Source of the DNA: an uncultured Clostridiaceae bacterium
GTDB lineage: Bacteria > Bacillota > Clostridia > Lachnospirales > Lachnospiraceae
DNA length: 14,667 bases
Direction of reading: 5' to 3'
Assembly: GCA_949948825.1 (NCBI GenBank)
Contig: CATLIJ010000035.1
Location: 1 to 14,667 of the forward strand
Part shown: in pieces, positions 1 through 6,528 of the stretch
How the letters are laid out: the number at the start of each line of letters is the position of its first letter
Numbering within the stretch: position 1 is the stretch's first letter
The notes under the pieces: generated by a model
What the model saw: only the letters and a program-made list of their open reading frames with translations
Told to the model about the DNA's origin: nothing
Databases searched by the model: none
Position numbers and translations under genes: made by a program

Positions 1-298
1 TCCCATTATCATTAACCACTGTGTTCACCGCCCCGATCAGCCTTGCCGTATCGGACAGCTCGTCACAGCACTCTGCCGCAGCAGTCTTACAGGGCATGGT
101 AACATTAAATCCCCTGGCATTCAGCAGCCGCAACGCATCAAAGGCCTGCCTTGTCTCTTCCTCTTTTATGTCAAAAGCCAAATAAGCACAATTCATTCCT
201 GTCTTCTGGCTGCTGTAATTATGCATGGCCGGTGAACCAGAATGCCCCACAGGACTTCCAATCAATGCCAGGAGCTGTGTGTGTCCGCTGATTTCCAT
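1..298 (-). CDS. aroE: Shikimate dehydrogenase, N-terminal part (cut by window edge)
   Basis: This is the first 99 codons of shikimate dehydrogenase, which reduces 3-dehydroshikimate to shikimate with NADPH in the cytoplasmic chorismate pathway. The visible part is the substrate-binding domain. It has the shikimate-binding GSPVGHSGSPAMHN segment (residues 14-27), then GFNVTMPCK (63-71) with the catalytic lysine K71, then GAVNTVV (89-95) with the substrate-contacting asparagine N92. The family usually has NVTxPYK, so the cysteine at position 70 is a small departure. The NADPH-binding half lies beyond the left edge. The ATG at 298 is chosen because AGGAGG (308-313) sits 9 nt upstream and the conserved motif starts 13 residues in, as is normal. 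It is divergent from the protease gene on the plus strand. The leader contains a terminator-like hairpin (366-407), so premature termination may control it. Confidence 0.93.
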   Translation of the reverse strand, partial: MEISGHTQLLALIGSPVGHSGSPAMHNYSSQKTGMNCAYLAFDIKEEETRQAFDALRLLNARGFNVTMPCKTAAAECCDELSDTARLIGAVNTVVNDNG

Positions 299-365
299 AA
301 TAAATAACCTCCTGTAAAATTCCTTACATACCTTCCGCTCCATAAACCATCTGAAAAAATACATA

Positions 366-407
366 GAAAAACCCCTGTGCCGTGATGGGCAACACAGGGA
401 ATTTTTC
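366..407 (-). terminator. Terminator-like hairpin in the aroE leader (candidate attenuator)
   Basis: CCCTGTG (373-379) pairs with CACAGGG (393-399) around a 13-nt loop. Flanking GAAAAA (366-371) and TTTTTC (402-407) can extend the stem past a small bulge. Read on the minus strand, the GC stem is followed by G and TTTTTC, the form of an intrinsic terminator. It lies between the likely aroE promoter (477-485) and the aroE start, where a terminator only makes sense as an attenuator. The A/T flanks make it near-symmetrical, so it could also block plus-strand readthrough. I cannot identify a riboswitch, T-box or leader peptide in the roughly 70 nt ahead of it. Confidence 0.55.
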
Positions 408-476
408 TCAATTTCTTTAGGAATTTGGGCTTCAAAAAGGATTAAGGATTTAATCTTTTCTATTTCGTATGAACTT

Positions 477-485
477 AGTATAGCA
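477..485 (-). promoter_or_regulatory. Likely aroE promoter (extended -10)
   Basis: On the minus strand the sequence reads TGCTATACT: a -10 hexamer TATACT (477-482) with the TGn extension (483-485). No good -35 lies 16-18 nt upstream, which is tolerated by extended -10 promoters. Transcription would begin near 470 and give a leader of about 170 nt before the ATG at 298. Its spacer region overlaps the divergent plus-strand promoter at 507-512. Confidence 0.5.
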
Positions 486-506
486 CAATATTTACCAAAA
501 TGTTTG

Positions 507-512
507 TATAAT
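507..512 (+). promoter_or_regulatory. Candidate -10 of the S8 protease gene
   Basis: There is a perfect TATAAT at 507-512, preceded by TTTG, on the plus strand 84 nt before the proposed protease start. No convincing -35 is seen at the right distance. It lies back to back with the aroE -10 about 25 bp away. The region between (513-595) is AT-rich with small inverted repeats, such as GATTTT/AAAATC at 531-545. It also has a 14-codon reading frame at 526-570 without a ribosome binding site, which I do not call. Confidence 0.35.
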
Positions 513-595
513 GATTAAATAGATTATGAAGATTTTCTTAAAATCATCTGACAGAAAATCTGAAAATTGACTGTGATTTGTAAACAGCAACTTTT

Positions 596-1570
596 TTGCC
601 ATTATCGTCAATCTCCCCTGTTCGCAGGAATACCCTAATAGTAAAAACAGGAGAAAGCTACAGGTATTTTCTTGTGAATCATGCAAAACTCGGCATTCAT
701 GGAAATGACACAAAGGGATACACCGGAAGAGGAATCGGCGTAGCTGTGCTGGACACCGGCTGTTTCCCCCATGAAGACCTGGAACATAGAATTGCGGCAT
801 TTTCCGATATGGTGCAAAAGCGTACTGCTCCTTATGATGACAATGGACACGGCACCCATGTATGCGGCATTATTGGCGGAAACGGCGCAGCACAAAATGG
901 TATGTACTGCGGCGTTGCTCCTGGATGCCATCTGATTCCCGTAAAGGTACTGGACCGCCGGGGCAATGGATACTCCTCGGATGTCCTTGCCGGACTGCGG
1001 TGGATTCGGGAAAACCGGGAACGGTGGAACATTCGCATTGTAAATATTTCCGTTGGCTCTTTTTCCAGAAGGAATATGGGAGAGAACTCAGCTCTTGTCC
1101 GGGGAGTCAATGCTGCCTGGGATGACGGACTTGTGGTTGTTGTGGCAGCAGGCAACATGGGACCAAAGAGCGGAACCATCACCACCCCTGGCATCAGCCG
1201 GAAGGTCATTACTGTAGGCTGCTCCGATGACCACAAAGAGGTCAATGTCATGGGCAGCCGAATGATTGACTACTCCGGACGCGGCCCGACCAATGCCTGC
1301 ATCTGCAAGCCGGAAATTGTAGCTCCCGGCGCTTCTATTATCAGCTGTGCCAACCAGCCTGGTAAATACACCAGCAAAAGCGGAACCTCCATGGCCACTC
1401 CCCTGGTCTCCGGCGCCATTGCACTGCTGCTGGAAAAGTATCCAGAGATGAGCAATCGGGATGTAAAGCTGCATCTTCGGGAACGGGCCTTTGATATCGG
1501 GCTTCCAAAAAATCAGCAGGGATGGGGACTTTTGGATGTGGAACGGCTTTTGGCAGATGAAATACAATAA
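596..1570 (+). CDS. S8 family (subtilisin-like) serine protease, probably cytoplasmic
   Basis: This is a complete subtilase catalytic domain. The triad is visible: Asp in VAVLDTG (D53), His in DDNGHGTHVCG (H85) and Ser in SGTSMATP (S265). The oxyanion asparagine is in VVAAGN (N187). At up to 324 residues it is one peptidase domain with little else. There is no signal peptide, membrane segment or recognisable propeptide, which resembles intracellular or AprX-type subtilases rather than secreted ones. The start is uncertain: a stop at 581 limits it, the first candidate is TTG at 596 with no ribosome binding site, and GTG at 674 has only a weak ACAGG upstream. The protease core begins near residue 41 whichever is used. 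The gene converges on the AAA+ gene, 44 nt away, and is divergent from aroE. Its substrate is unknown. A role in processing the neighbouring eCIS_core protein is possible only by adjacency. Confidence 0.88.
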   Translation: MPLSSISPVRRNTLIVKTGESYRYFLVNHAKLGIHGNDTKGYTGRGIGVAVLDTGCFPHEDLEHRIAAFSDMVQKRTAPYDDNGHGTHVCGIIGGNGAAQNGMYCGVAPGCHLIPVKVLDRRGNGYSSDVLAGLRWIRENRERWNIRIVNISVGSFSRRNMGENSALVRGVNAAWDDGLVVVVAAGNMGPKSGTITTPGISRKVITVGCSDDHKEVNVMGSRMIDYSGRGPTNACICKPEIVAPGASIISCANQPGKYTSKSGTSMATPLVSGAIALLLEKYPEMSNRDVKLHLRERAFDIGLPKNQQGWGLLDVERLLADEIQ

Positions 1571-1574
1571 AGAT

Positions 1575-1614
1575 CAGGCAAACACCCTCTATTCACAAAA
1601 AGGATGTTTGCCTG
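1575..1614. terminator. Hairpin between convergent genes
   Basis: CAGGCAAACA (1575-1584) and TGTTTGCCTG (1605-1614) form a perfect 10-bp inverted repeat around a 20-nt loop. It fills almost the whole gap between the protease stop (1570) and the AAA+ stop (1615). No strong T-tract follows on either strand, so it is a plausible but imperfect bidirectional terminator. Confidence 0.55.
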
Positions 1615-3600
1615 TCATTCTTCACAGGAAGTCCATTGTTCAAAAAAAGCCGTAATTTCCATCTTCCGGTATTCTTCCTTTATCCCATACATCAGATGAT
1701 CCATATTTAAAGGAATTTTTTCTGCCCCTGCCCTGACCATTGCATTCATCATAATATTTTTGATGGATGCCCCGGAAAAGGCAAAGTCATCCGAAGACAG
1801 AAAATCAAAATCAATTGTATCATGGGGAAGCTTCTCGTGGAAAAGGGACTGCCAGATCTGTTTCCTCCGGTTTCGGTCAGGCATGGTAAAATTCACCACA
1901 TAGCGGATGCGGCGAATCATAGCTGGTTCCAAATTGCTGCTTAAATTTGTTGCCATCAAAAGAATCCCGTCAAAGGCTTCCATTCTCTGAAGAATATACG
2001 CCATCTCATTATTGCTGTACCTGTCATGGGAGCTGTGAATCTCACTCCTTTTCCCCAGCAGGGCATCCGCCTCGTCCAGAAATAAAATGACATTTCCTTT
2101 TTCCGCCATAGCAAATATCTCTTCCAGCCGCTTCTCAGTTTCGCCGATGTATTTGTCCAGCACCCTGGAAAGATCCACCTGATACAACGCCATATGAAGT
2201 TCATTGGCAATCACATGGGCCGCCATGGTTTTCCCGGTTCCGGGAGCGCCCTTAAACAGGGCAGAAACACAGTTTCCATAGGCATAAAATTTTCCCATGT
2301 CCCATTGCTCCATAATCTTGTCCCGGTACATGACATGATTGCAAATCTGCCTTAACATATCCTTTTCCATGGGAGGAAGCTTTAAATCCTCCCATGTATA
2401 AGCAGGATAAATTCTTTTCACGCCGCTGTACTGATCTGAGTCCATTTGTTCATAACACAGCTCTGACAAACGGAAAATATCCTTCTGGTTTTCTTCCAGT
2501 GCAAAGCGGGCTGCTGCCTGCTTGATCTTGCCCACAGGCAGAATAATCCGTCCGGCCACCTGATGGCAGCATTCCTCAAAATCCTTTCCCTGACGCCTGC
2601 CAAAATAATTCCATACTTTCAGACTTTGGGAGGCATTTAGTTTTGGAATGGTGAAGCTGAATATGGTCTGTTCCAGAAAGGGTATCACCGAAGTCTCTGG
2701 TTTGGCTGTGACAAAGATTGGAAGTCCGGCAAAGGAAAGACCGTCAGATACAGAACGGAGGATTTGGACCATATCTTCTTTCCCCATTCCCTCCTGAACA
2801 GCTGCTTCCCGTATACAAAGTCCGCTGCCAAGAAGAAAACAATCCCGGACCACATGCTGAATGCTCTGCCTTAACCTGCCATTGTGTTTCCTATGAGAAA
2901 AATAGCGAAAATCTGCCATAAGAATCCCCAGTCCGCATTTTCTGGCAGTATGAGCCGCGAAAAAACCACGTCCGGAAAAAGCTTCGCCATAAATCACAGA
3001 CAAGGAGGACGGAGCCTCGCGGATCTTGGATGCAAGTCTTTCTGACTCTTCCTCCCATAAAATCATTTCCTCTGTCTCCTGCTTCGCAGGCCAAAAGGCA
3101 ACCATTCCTTCCATTTCCGGAGAGGGCATATACTGATTCTGAAGAAAAGACATGAGGGTAAAATCCGCCTCATATTGCTGCTCCATCAGATCTCCCGGTT
3201 CCTCCTTCAGCAAAAGTATTTTCTCAATCAGGGAATAAGCATCTGCAATCTGAGCCACATCCATATCTGCTTTGCCCTCCTGGACCATCCAGGCAAGCTT
3301 CAAAGATATTCCGCTCCCATTGCCAGGAATAACTCCTTCAAAGATCTCTCCTGCAAAAGGACAAATACGGGAAAACACAGCCAATTCCACACAAGTTCTC
3401 CCAAGCGGATTGTTTTCTGTCAGCTTCAGAACCGGATGACCGGGAAAGCTCTCCTCTGGCGGATCTTTATGGTTTAAATCCTCCCATGTGATATCTTCGT
3501 CCAAAATAAAGGAAAAGCGGCGCAACCATTCTTCTGTCATACGGTCTTTTAAATAGAAGGAAAGCTTTTGGGCCGCTGACCGGGCCAAAGAATAAATCAT
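1615..3600 (-). CDS. AAA+ ATPase of the eCIS-associated type
   Basis: This 661-residue protein has a C-terminal AAA+ module (about 405-650). It contains Walker A GAPGTGKT (451-458), a pore-loop-like KYIGET (483-488), Walker B VILFLDEAD (504-512), sensor-1 MATN (549-552) and an arginine-rich MIRRIRYVVNF segment (561-571) where the arginine finger lies. The middle region (about 197-330) looks like a second, degenerate AAA fold: GEAFSGRG (205-212) sits where a P-loop would be but lacks the lysine. The first 190 residues are not recognised. This layout, and the RRIRYVV segment, match the AAA+ ATPases encoded in extracellular contractile injection system (PVC/Afp-like) loci, whose role is thought to be assembly or cargo loading. 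AGGAGG (3607-3612) lies 6 nt before the ATG. It follows the eCIS_core gene by 30 nt and is the last gene of the run. The eCIS assignment is by recognition, not a search. Confidence 0.85.
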   Translation of the reverse strand: MIYSLARSAAQKLSFYLKDRMTEEWLRRFSFILDEDITWEDLNHKDPPEESFPGHPVLKLTENNPLGRTCVELAVFSRICPFAGEIFEGVIPGNGSGISLKLAWMVQEGKADMDVAQIADAYSLIEKILLLKEEPGDLMEQQYEADFTLMSFLQNQYMPSPEMEGMVAFWPAKQETEEMILWEEESERLASKIREAPSSLSVIYGEAFSGRGFFAAHTARKCGLGILMADFRYFSHRKHNGRLRQSIQHVVRDCFLLGSGLCIREAAVQEGMGKEDMVQILRSVSDGLSFAGLPIFVTAKPETSVIPFLEQTIFSFTIPKLNASQSLKVWNYFGRRQGKDFEECCHQVAGRIILPVGKIKQAAARFALEENQKDIFRLSELCYEQMDSDQYSGVKRIYPAYTWEDLKLPPMEKDMLRQICNHVMYRDKIMEQWDMGKFYAYGNCVSALFKGAPGTGKTMAAHVIANELHMALYQVDLSRVLDKYIGETEKRLEEIFAMAEKGNVILFLDEADALLGKRSEIHSSHDRYSNNEMAYILQRMEAFDGILLMATNLSSNLEPAMIRRIRYVVNFTMPDRNRRKQIWQSLFHEKLPHDTIDFDFLSSDDFAFSGASIKNIMMNAMVRAGAEKIPLNMDHLMYGIKEEYRKMEITAFFEQWTSCEE

Positions 3601-3630
3601 GGTTCCCCTCCTTTTCCTTTCTCCACATCA

Positions 3631-5181
3631 TCATCTAAGATGATAATTGTTGCCATCATTTTCCCAGTCCTCTATATTGGAGTGAGGGGAATCCGGATAA
3701 TTCAAAATGGGAATCTCATTGATTAGACTGCTTACTTCTGGAATCCCTTCATCTAACCGGGTTCTGGTACCCATCTTTCCATTTAAATAATCACTGACTG
3801 TCTTAAAACTCTGCCCCCAGTTAATTACAGCATTATAGTGATCAGAAGGCATGGTCTTAGGACACTTTCTTTCTATGCCGCTCGTCGGATCATCTGTCCG
3901 GTATCTTGGCTCCGGACCAAAGAATCCATTGTTTATATTCCAATAATAAACAGAGCTGATATTTCCTATCCCGGTTTCCGGATTCAATCCATAATGTTTG
4001 AGAATGTTCAAGCACCCCAGCTGCGTAATCCTGCGCCCCTCATCCTTTAACCTCTTATACCCGCAAAGAAACTTTCCTAAAGGCAGAATATACATCTGCA
4101 AAAGGTTTCTTGGATATATATGATGCCATGTTTGATTGACTGCATTGACTTTGTCGCTCATCCGATCCAGCTGGAAAAGAACCGCATTTAAAATCGGCGG
4201 CAATGTCTCTACTGCTTTCACTGCTTTCTCCCGAAGCTCTTCCGAAGCGTTCCCAATAGAATTGCCAAACTGAATCTGAGCCAGCTGATTGATTAATCTT
4301 CTCGCAAGATTCTGCATCATTCCAAGATCAGACACCGGAATGTCCTTTCCGGGCTTATACAGCTGGTAATAAAATTCTGCAATAAAATCATACAGATTAT
4401 AATAAGGAGCCGCCAATGGCGCACTTCCTGTTATCTGAATCATCCCCTTTTGGTGCTCACGAAATTCAAATTCTTTTGTGTAAAGCTGAAGAAACTTCCA
4501 TTTATTCTCGTATCCCCGAAACGCCAGATCCAGATCAGTAGGAGCCTTCAGATTACCACTTGGCACTGGTTGAAAATTTCTGGTTCCCTGATTTAATATA
4601 TTTGGATCACAGTCATTCCCCAAATCCTGAAAAGTAGGCGCATCCTCTGTTCTGCTGCCCCCTGTTTTTTCCCCCTTATTTTTTCCTCCTTTATTTTTTC
4701 CCCCTTTCAACTGTACAGTATCTGCTTCCCGCTCCAGAGCTGGATCTTCATTTATGTTCACTCCCTGTATCCGGGAAGTGGGACGGACACGCCCCTGCTT
4801 CTGCTGGACCACATGCCATGCCTCATGGGTCAAATGCCGCTCCTGACCCGGAGCCACATGAATATCCGTTCCTTTTGTATAAGCCAGCGCCTGCAGCTGT
4901 GCTGGTTTATCGGAATTGTAATGTACTTTTACATCATCCAGGCTAATTCCTGACTGGTTCTCAATCCCTTCCTTAATGAAATCCGGAAGTCCGGTATGAT
5001 TCTCCTTCCCTTTTTCTCCCACTTCGAACTCCAGCTGCTGCCTTTTCTGAAACACATTTGGCTGGTCTGGCTTCAAAAACTGCACAAAGCCTGCTGGTCT
5101 GTGAGCTGGTTCCTTTTTTTGGGTTCTATTGTCAGGAGTCCTCTTTTTGTACTCCGGCCCCTTTGTAACTCTCGCATGCAT
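3631..5181 (-). CDS. DUF4157 (eCIS_core) protein with possible C-terminal HNH-like toxin domain
   Basis: This 516-residue soluble protein has no signal peptide. Residues about 66-156 form the DUF4157/eCIS_core domain. It has the HEAWHVVQQKQG motif (119-130), with an HExxH zinc-protease signature at H119/E120/H123, followed by EREAD (150-154), a likely third metal ligand. In other genomes this domain marks cargo of extracellular contractile injection systems. A Lys/Gly linker (159-172) built from a repeated GGKNK unit leads to a long C-terminal part (about 200-516) that I do not recognise as a whole. It contains WHHIYPRNLL (352-361), then WNINNGFFGP (414-423) and SDHYN (446-450), an arrangement that could be an HNH-type nuclease; this is inference. 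Hand counts of a few rows give about 35-47% GC, against 58-60% in rows sampled from neighbouring genes, suggesting foreign origin. AGGAG (5188-5192) lies 6 nt before the ATG. No immunity gene is evident beside it. Confidence 0.85.
   Translation of the reverse strand: MHARVTKGPEYKKRTPDNRTQKKEPAHRPAGFVQFLKPDQPNVFQKRQQLEFEVGEKGKENHTGLPDFIKEGIENQSGISLDDVKVHYNSDKPAQLQALAYTKGTDIHVAPGQERHLTHEAWHVVQQKQGRVRPTSRIQGVNINEDPALEREADTVQLKGGKNKGGKNKGEKTGGSRTEDAPTFQDLGNDCDPNILNQGTRNFQPVPSGNLKAPTDLDLAFRGYENKWKFLQLYTKEFEFREHQKGMIQITGSAPLAAPYYNLYDFIAEFYYQLYKPGKDIPVSDLGMMQNLARRLINQLAQIQFGNSIGNASEELREKAVKAVETLPPILNAVLFQLDRMSDKVNAVNQTWHHIYPRNLLQMYILPLGKFLCGYKRLKDEGRRITQLGCLNILKHYGLNPETGIGNISSVYYWNINNGFFGPEPRYRTDDPTSGIERKCPKTMPSDHYNAVINWGQSFKTVSDYLNGKMGTRTRLDEGIPEVSSLINEIPILNYPDSPHSNIEDWENDGNNYHLR
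4665..4708 (-). repeat. Short in-frame tandem repeat coding a GGKNK linker
   Basis: About three imperfect copies of a 15-nt unit (T6 C5 TTTA on the plus strand) encode the repeated Gly-Gly-Lys-Asn-Lys linker after the eCIS_core domain. Six-base homopolymer runs in every unit make it prone to slippage, so linker length or reading frame may vary between strains. Confidence 0.7.
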
Positions 5182-5195
5182 AAATAGCTCCTCTC

Positions 5196-5223
5196 CCCTG
5201 ATGTAAGGAACAATCTGTCAGGG
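5196..5223. repeat. Small inverted repeat just upstream of the eCIS_core gene
   Basis: CCCTGA (5196-5201) and TCAGGG (5218-5223) can pair in the 58-nt gap between the DUF1015 stop (5240) and the eCIS_core start (5181). It ends 4 nt from the ribosome binding site and has no T-tract. No promoter is recognisable in the gap, so readthrough from DUF1015 is the simplest reading. Confidence 0.35.
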
Positions 5224-5239
5224 CTGCTGCAAAACCTGG

Positions 5240-6502
5240 TCATGACAATTTATGGATAAACAGCCCGCTCCGCAGCTTGGGCTCAAACCAGGTTGATTTG
5301 GGAGGCATCAAAAGCCCTGCATCTGCCACATCAAATAATTCCTGAATTGAAGTGGGATACATGGCAAAGGCAACCGCCCCTTCTCCACTGTCCACCAGCC
5401 GCTCCAGCTCCTGATTGCCCCGGATTCCTCCTACAAACCGGATTCTCCCGTCTGTTCTGGGATCTCCGATTCCAAGAACCGGAGCCAGAAGATTGTCCTG
5501 AAGCAAAGACACATCCAGGCCCTTTACCGGGTCCTGAATCCGGTACTCTGGCTTTACAGACAAATCATACCATTTTCCGGCAAGGTACATCCCTATATGA
5601 CAGCGGCTGGCAGGAGCTCCCTTTTCCCCGTTCTGGCTGCCCCTGCACGCCTCCTCCCATTCCTTCACCTCAAACCGTTCTGCTGCTTCTTTCAAAAACT
5701 CCTCCGCAGTTCTCCCGTTCAAATCCTGAACCACCCGGTTATAGGGCAGAATCATCAGCTGGTCATCAGGAAACAACACAGACAGAAAAAAGTTAAATGG
5801 CTCCTGACCACTAAAGTCCGGATGCTCCTTCCTTCGCTTCAGGCTGACCTTCACTGCGGAAGCTGCCCGGTGATGGCCGTCTGCAATATAGATTTCCTTC
5901 ATCTGGCCAAACCGCTCACAGATCTGGTCTGTAAAACGGTCCGGCGCCTTCCATACCCGGTGCCTCACCCCATCCTCTGCAGTAAAATCATACAAAGCTT
6001 CCTCACAGCACACCTGCCTCACAATCTGATTCAGCCCCTCATCCGAGCGGTATGCCAGAAAAATCGGTCCTGTGTGAGCATCCGTCACATCTACATGGCA
6101 GATCCGGTCCTGTTCCTTGTCTTCCCTGGTATTCTCGTGCTTTTTAATAATACCATGAATATAGTCCTCCACAGAAGCGCAGGCCACAATTCCGGTCTGG
6201 CTCCGCCCGTCCATGGTCAGCTCATACACATAATAGCATTCCTCTTTATCCTGAATCAGAATCCCGTCCTGCTGCCATTTCTCCAAAAGCTCTCTGGCTT
6301 TTAGATATACCTTTGCATCGTGAAGATCCACATCATCCGAAAACTGGGTCTCCGCCCGGTCCACAGCCAGAAATGACATAGGATTTTTCTCCACTTCCTT
6401 CTTTGCTTCCTGCCGGCTGTAAACGTCATAAGGAAGCGCCGCCACCTTTGGCGCCGCTTCCTTACCTGGACGGATACAACCAAATGGTCTTATGTCAGCC
6501 AT
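5240..6502 (-). CDS. DUF1015 family protein, serine-operon associated
   Basis: This is a 420-residue soluble protein of the DUF1015 (COG4198) family, near full family length. Recognisable conserved blocks are PYDVYS (24-29), KKHENTREDKEQDR (120-133), the signature IYIADGHHRAAS (204-215) and the C-terminal MPPKSTWFEPKL (399-410). Its biochemical function is not established to my knowledge. DGHHR resembles the DGxxR motif of ParB-like proteins, a fold that also includes free-serine kinases (SerK, SbnI). A role in serine or phosphoserine handling is therefore a reasonable guess but unproven. It sits 26 nt after serA, with CTCCTTT/AAAGGAG (6510-6516) 7 nt before its ATG. I recall the serC-serA-DUF1015 order from other Clostridia and Bacteroides, which would suggest a true functional link. 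Confidence 0.9.
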   Translation of the reverse strand: MADIRPFGCIRPGKEAAPKVAALPYDVYSRQEAKKEVEKNPMSFLAVDRAETQFSDDVDLHDAKVYLKARELLEKWQQDGILIQDKEECYYVYELTMDGRSQTGIVACASVEDYIHGIIKKHENTREDKEQDRICHVDVTDAHTGPIFLAYRSDEGLNQIVRQVCCEEALYDFTAEDGVRHRVWKAPDRFTDQICERFGQMKEIYIADGHHRAASAVKVSLKRRKEHPDFSGQEPFNFFLSVLFPDDQLMILPYNRVVQDLNGRTAEEFLKEAAERFEVKEWEEACRGSQNGEKGAPASRCHIGMYLAGKWYDLSVKPEYRIQDPVKGLDVSLLQDNLLAPVLGIGDPRTDGRIRFVGGIRGNQELERLVDSGEGAVAFAMYPTSIQELFDVADAGLLMPPKSTWFEPKLRSGLFIHKLS

Positions 6503-6528
6503 ATTGGTTCTCCTTTGTCTGAACTGTT

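Noticed and set aside
554..568. CodY-box-like sequence ahead of the S8 protease
   Set aside because: The right half matches CTGAAAATT but the left half has four mismatches to AATTTTCWGAAAATT, too weak in an AT-rich region.
526..570. 14-codon reading frame in the aroE/S8 intergenic region
   Set aside because: No ribosome binding site, no recognisable content, and it is out of frame with the protease.
5597..6304. 235-codon plus-strand open frame opposite DUF1015
   Set aside because: Antisense shadow of the DUF1015 gene, which has a clean start, ribosome binding site and family motifs.
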